Shown one piece after another: positions 62,024 through 64,000 of a stretch of DNA of 64,000 nt. The notes below the pieces were generated by a model. It was not told the DNA's origin, searched no databases, and saw only the letters and a list, made by a program, of their open reading frames with translations. The DNA comes from Apoda limacodes (lineage: Eukaryota; Arthropoda; Insecta; Lepidoptera; Limacodidae). Within the stretch, counting starts at the first letter, position 1. Every line of letters begins with the position of its first letter. Made by a program: the position numbers and the translations under genes. The DNA is taken from positions 12,839,001 through 12,903,000 of the forward strand of contig OX291547.1 in NCBI GenBank assembly GCA_946406115.1. The letters run 5' to 3'.

Positions 62024-62169
62024 ATCTCATAAAAGATGGCAGAGAAGGGAGTTAAGGTGACTGGGCCTCAGTGCACAACCAGAATGCGATTGTTAAAAAA
62101 AAATATAAAGAAATTAAAGATCACAATTCTAAAACTGGTAACAGCCCTAGAAGCTGGAAGTATTATGAG
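62024..62169 (+). pseudogene. Trihelix gene, helix 2-3 exon with lesions
   Basis: From the acceptor at 62021-62023 the phase-0 frame reads Ile-Ser-stop (TAA 62030-62032), then KMAEKGVKVTGPQCTTRMRL. An alternative AG at 62034-62035 would skip the stop and keep phase. At the A9 run (62095-62103) the frame breaks: the upstream frame gives KKNIKKLKI, whereas the family sequence resumes one base over as KYKEIKDHNSKTGNSPRSWKYYE. Adding one A makes the exon 147 nt, with phase 0 on both sides. The donor is gtaaat. So the lesion is one deleted base in a homopolymer, either real or a sequencing error. Confidence 0.75.
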
Positions 62170-62589
62170 GTAAATATTCATTTAATAATTAGGTTAATTA
62201 AGTTTTGCAGTATTCAAAGCATCTAAAATCATAAATGTATTACATTCAAACAGTACATGATCAACTGAACTAAAATAATTATTTGGTACTAGCTGTAGCC
62301 GCGGCTTCGCTCGCGCTAATTAAATTAAAGTACACGCTAGTAAATTCTTGATTATATATAGTAAGGAAGTTTGCTGCTATAGCTGCATGTAGCTTTAGTA
62401 ATTTGGTTAAAGTTCTTCCTTTGAACTTTTGAATTTGCAGAAAAAAAGGTACCCTATGTGTTAATCTAAGATATCTTCATTCCACATTCAAATCATTCCA
62501 ACTGGTCCGTGTCGTGATGAAGTAACAAATACACAAACTTTCGCATATATAATAGGTATATATTCTTAAAAACCTTTAAAAGCACGCTT
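62170..62589. other. Trihelix gene intron, left part
   Basis: Contains ACTAGCTGTAGCCGCGGCTT and CGCTCGCGCTAATTAAATTA (62289-62329), the edge of a common lepidopteran repeat. No exon. Confidence 0.5.
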
Positions 62590-63365
62590 AATAAAAATGA
62601 AACAAAAAGTAGAAAATAAACTCGCATCATGGAGTGAAAAAGTGTGAGCATTTTCAACTACCATACAGCAATACAATAGCATTAGAACCGGTATTTCTCA
62701 GGTTCAATTTTCCTGTAATGCTGATTCCGAGATCATTTGCAAGACAAGGTGAAGCTGGCGTCCAAAATACTTGGTGTACACAACACAGCGAAGCAGTGCT
62801 TCACGTCGGGGCAGTGATTGCTGTTTTACAAGTCGCAAGTTCGACCCCATATGGGGTACTGGTGCCATCACCGGGCAGGTGCACCCGGATACCAGCTTGG
62901 CCCTTTTGACTCGGTTCAACGACGGGCTGTGAGAATTGTCGACAATTCCAAACTCACTTGCGGTATCGAGCCCTTAAGTCTGAGGAGAGACTTTGCCTCA
63001 CTGTGTGTGTTCTACCGCTTGTACAATGGGTTGTGTTCTGAGGAATTGTTCGAAATGATGCCCACGGATACTTTCTACCATCGCACCGCTCGCCATCGGC
63101 AGGGAATTCATTCTCACACTTTAGAACCTAAATGGTTGCGTACAGTGCGGTTTTAGAGAAACTTCCTCCCGCGAACGCTTAAGTTGTGGAATGAGCTCCC
63201 TGCCAAGGTTTTCTGCAAGGACTACAGTATGGAGTTCTTCAAGAAAGAAGTTATTAGATTTCTGAAGGGTCGGCAACGCGCAAGTGATAGGCTACGGTGA
63301 CCGCTTACCATCAGGCGGACCGTGGGCTTGTTTGCCACCTTAGTGGTTTAAAAAAAAAAAAAATT
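62590..63365 (+). mobile_element. 5'-truncated LINE (family T source type)
   Basis: Frames in order: DKVKLASKILGVHNTAKQCF (about 62740-62800, shifted), then LFYKSQVRPHMGYWCHHRAG, YQLGPFDSVQRRAVRIVDNS, LSLRRDFASLCVFYRLYNGL, CSEELFEMMPTDTFYHRTAR, HRQGIHSHTLEPKW, NFLPRTLKLWNELPAKVFCK and VIRFLKGRQRASD. This is the thumb and C-terminal part of a Jockey-like LINE. The 3' UTR CCGCTTACCATCAGGCGGAC, GTGGGCTTGTTTGCCACCTT and AGTGGTTT plus an A run (63351-63363) is the family T tail found at six other places in the window. It has a few stops, so it is dead but young. It lies within the trihelix gene intron. Confidence 0.9.
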
Positions 63366-63518
63366 TAGTTGAAAAGTGCCCACGTTTTTTTGCTCCGTGA
63401 TGTATGGCTTATTTTCTACCTTTCAGTTAATTTGTTATAAGAGTGGTGTTTACACGTTTTATAATTCTTTTTTATATATTCATGTTCATCTCATCCAATT
63501 AAAGGTTATTTTTTTTAG
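63366..63518. other. Trihelix gene intron, right part
   Basis: AT-rich end of the intron with the polypyrimidine acceptor for the last exon. Confidence 0.5.
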
Positions 63519-63639
63519 AGGATGGACAGTATCTTCAGGGAACGTGCATGGGCGCAACCCTTGGCTGTTGTGTCGAGCGACCCTGCAGACCCAGTGCTGA
63601 GCACCAGCAGTGCCAGCGCTACTACTACCTCTAACTCTG
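63519..63639 (+). CDS. Trihelix gene, exon after the DNA-binding domain
   Basis: Forty codons plus one base between acceptor ttttttttag and donor gtaact. The peptide RMDSIFRERAWAQPLAVVSS continues the family pattern WKYYE-xMDxI from the previous exon. It then becomes Ser/Thr-rich (DPVLSTSSASATTTSNS). It is in phase 0 with the preceding donor only if the one-base deletion in that exon is ignored. The remaining base passes to an exon that would lie beyond 63640; none is evident before the window ends. Confidence 0.72.
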
Positions 63640-64000
63640 GTAACTAGATGGAAAATATTTATTACATACTTTTGTAGACTGTCTTCAAAATTTTGGCATG
63701 CTCGCGCGCCCCTCCACTGTTCTTCCTGAGACGGTGTAGTGCAAACAAACTATTTTGTATATATACACACAATACAATTTTCGCATAGTTTATTGTTTAC
63801 TAAAACATATTTAATTATCGTTTTGCTCTGTACTTACTTACACACACATTTGTATACAATGTGGTGTTTTGTAAGTGTTGTTGTGCCAAGATATTGTAGG
63901 TACATTATACTGATTTCTAAATAAACCCAAAAACATCCTTCTTGACACACTCATCGTTACCTACATCTTATAAGGTTAATTGGAGGAAATAAGTGCACAA
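63640..64000. other. Right end of window, no gene seen
   Basis: AT-rich sequence after the last recognised trihelix exon, presumably intron. A short less AT-rich piece (63690-63735) has no exon signals I can support. Confidence 0.4.

Larger units (their letters stand above)
60233..63639 (+). pseudogene. Myb/SANT-like (trihelix) DNA-binding protein gene, possibly decayed
   Basis: Four plus-strand exons (60233-60404, 61648-61751, 62024-62169, 63519-63639) join in phase. They give an Ala/Gln/Ser-rich leader, a Myb/SANT-like DNA-binding domain of the trihelix type common in insects, and a Ser/Thr-rich tail. The domain shows the usual order: acidic helix with LLLLSVYEELKER, then MAEKGVKVTGPQCTTRMR, then IKDHNSKTGNSPRSWKYYE. 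Exon 3 is 146 nt instead of the 147 needed, one A short in an A9 run, and may include a TAA. Introns contain a SINE and a 5'-truncated LINE. The start codon and final exon were not found; the 5' end lies left of 60233 and the 3' end beyond 63639. Confidence 0.7.

Overview
This is a window of eukaryotic, very probably lepidopteran (moth or butterfly), genomic DNA. It is AT-rich, genes are split into small exons with consensus GT/AG splice sites, and most of the length is intron packed with decayed transposable elements. The tRNA-derived SINE at 61.3 kb and the many copies of one LINE 3' tail are of types I know from lepidopteran genomes. There are no bacterial-type operons, CRISPR arrays, rRNA genes or convincing functional tRNA genes.

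The main gene is the insect orthologue of the histone H3 lysine-79 methyltransferase DOT1L (grappa in Drosophila), on the minus strand. I can place nine coding exons from the start codon at 57911 down to 5273, with every exon-exon phase consistent. They are 57828-57911, 44328-44368, 37037-37175, 15436-15576, 14821-15006, 13844-14260, 12087-12244, 9714-9880 and 5273-5439. They give about 500 residues and the whole catalytic fold; the 3' end of the gene was not found. Introns 1, 2 and 3 are about 13, 7 and 21 kb and hold most of the mobile DNA.

A second, plus-strand gene begins upstream of or near 60.2 kb. It encodes a Myb/SANT-like (trihelix) DNA-binding protein with exons at 60233-60404, 61648-61751, 62024-62169 and 63519-63639. 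Its third exon lacks one base in a run of A and may hold an in-frame stop, so it is either a young pseudogene or has a sequence error. Two further minus-strand open segments (56542-56703 and 57103-57309) lie inside DOT1L intron 1 and may belong to a nested gene.

Mobile DNA, left to right: a LINE RNase H remnant (1.8-2.5 kb); a Jockey-type LINE (7.8-9.3 kb, minus); a mariner remnant (12.6 kb); a DDE transposase fragment (20.3 kb); a 1.8-kb element with about 490-bp terminal inverted repeats and a cysteine-rich protein remnant (23.5-25.3 kb); a 5.4-kb hAT-type element with intact ends and an 8-bp target duplication but no transposase (28.7-34.1 kb); a 2.4-kb inverted-repeat element enclosing a satellite-like array (39.4-41.8 kb); a Penelope-like element (42.5-43.0 kb, minus); a mariner remnant (43.2-43.8 kb); a tRNA-Arg primer-binding site marking an LTR retrotransposon remnant (46.56 kb); a nested composite of inverted repeats, RTE and another LINE (51.0-54.1 kb); a SINE (61.3 kb); and a 5'-truncated LINE (62.6-63.4 kb). 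Several short repeat families recur two to seven times.
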